From the NCBI GenBank assembly GCA_948144175.1, contig CANXME010000233.1, positions 1,629,800 through 1,693,799 on the forward strand: DNA of 64,000 bases. Direction: 5' to 3'. The stretch comes from Closterium sp. NIES-65. Lineage: Eukaryota; Streptophyta; Zygnematophyceae; Desmidiales; Closteriaceae. Position numbers and translations under genes: made by a program. The first letter of the stretch is position 1, and each line of letters opens with the position of its first letter. Below are positions 63,761 through 64,000 of this stretch, piece after piece. The notes below the pieces were generated by a model. That model ran no database searches, had not been told where the DNA came from, and worked only from the letters and a program-made list of their open reading frames with translations.

Positions 63761-64000
63761 GCGTCTTCACCCCCCATGCCCTCCTCGTTGCAACCCGGAG
63801 AGCTGCTGTGTGGTGACATGTCATGTGCATGTAGGGACGCGTGGTGTTGGCAGGTGATGGCGGAAGGAACGAACGGGAGTGGTACGGTTGTGACAGAGTA
63901 ATCGACAGCAACCCGAGGATGCAAGGATGCAATGCGATACTACTGCATGTTCACAAGTCTCCATCAGGCGACACCATGGTTGCCTGGAATTGAAACAGTG

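Noticed and set aside
1..64000. tRNA or rRNA genes
   Set aside because: The tRNA-like pieces are PBS sequences of retrotransposons only; I saw no cloverleaf or rRNA sequence.

Overview
The window reads as nuclear DNA of a green-lineage eukaryote, most likely a streptophyte alga or early-diverging land plant. That is inference from an intronless expansin-like gene, a multi-exon gene whose C-terminal blocks match a plant-conserved uncharacterised family as I remember it, a chromodomain Ty3 element, and Ty1/copia elements primed by initiator tRNA-Met. Nothing prokaryotic is present: no rRNA, tRNA, operon or CRISPR array. Roughly three quarters of the window is retrotransposon.

Layout. (1) 1-6118: two tandem, diverged Ty1/copia-type gag-protease units on the minus strand (A 1-2154, B 3341-5264), with homologous GTCGAC-rich upstream segments. 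A 210-bp solo LTR (1429-1638, 5-bp target-site duplication) splits the gag of A. (2) 6808-43202: one copia element, C (minus, TSD ACTCT at both ends), has grown to 36.4 kb by nested insertion. A Ty3 chromovirus F (minus, 12188-32886) sits in C. Copia E (plus, 17266-32161) sits in the gag of F. Copia D (minus, 17961-25386) sits in the leader of E. Separately, a composite copia H (plus, 34329-43166) sits inside the right-hand LTR of C. Each level is supported by LTR pairs, target-site duplications and re-joinable coding sequence. (3) 43746-50796: a Harbinger-like MITE split by copia I (minus, 43854-50391, TSD GTAGG). (4) 51468-52188: an expansin-like gene with one frameshift. (5) 52507-53484: a TIR element carrying a second copy of the same MITE. 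(6) About 53630-63900: a minus-strand multi-exon coiled-coil gene. Its introns carry several tandem duplications centred on splice donor or acceptor sites, including a 30-bp array in which each unit repeats the exon-end/donor sequence.

The copia elements C, D, E, H and I form one family. They have very short LTRs (121-134 bp), a PBS of the TGGTATCAGAGC type, a GC-rich leader with a hairpin beside the PBS, a Gly-rich gag with an atypical zinc knuckle, protease, integrase, a long Gly/Ala/Pro repeat linker, then reverse transcriptase and RNase H. D, E and H have an N-terminal capsid-like domain; C and I do not. No copy has an intact frame. Active relatives elsewhere in the genome probably mobilised them; this is inference.
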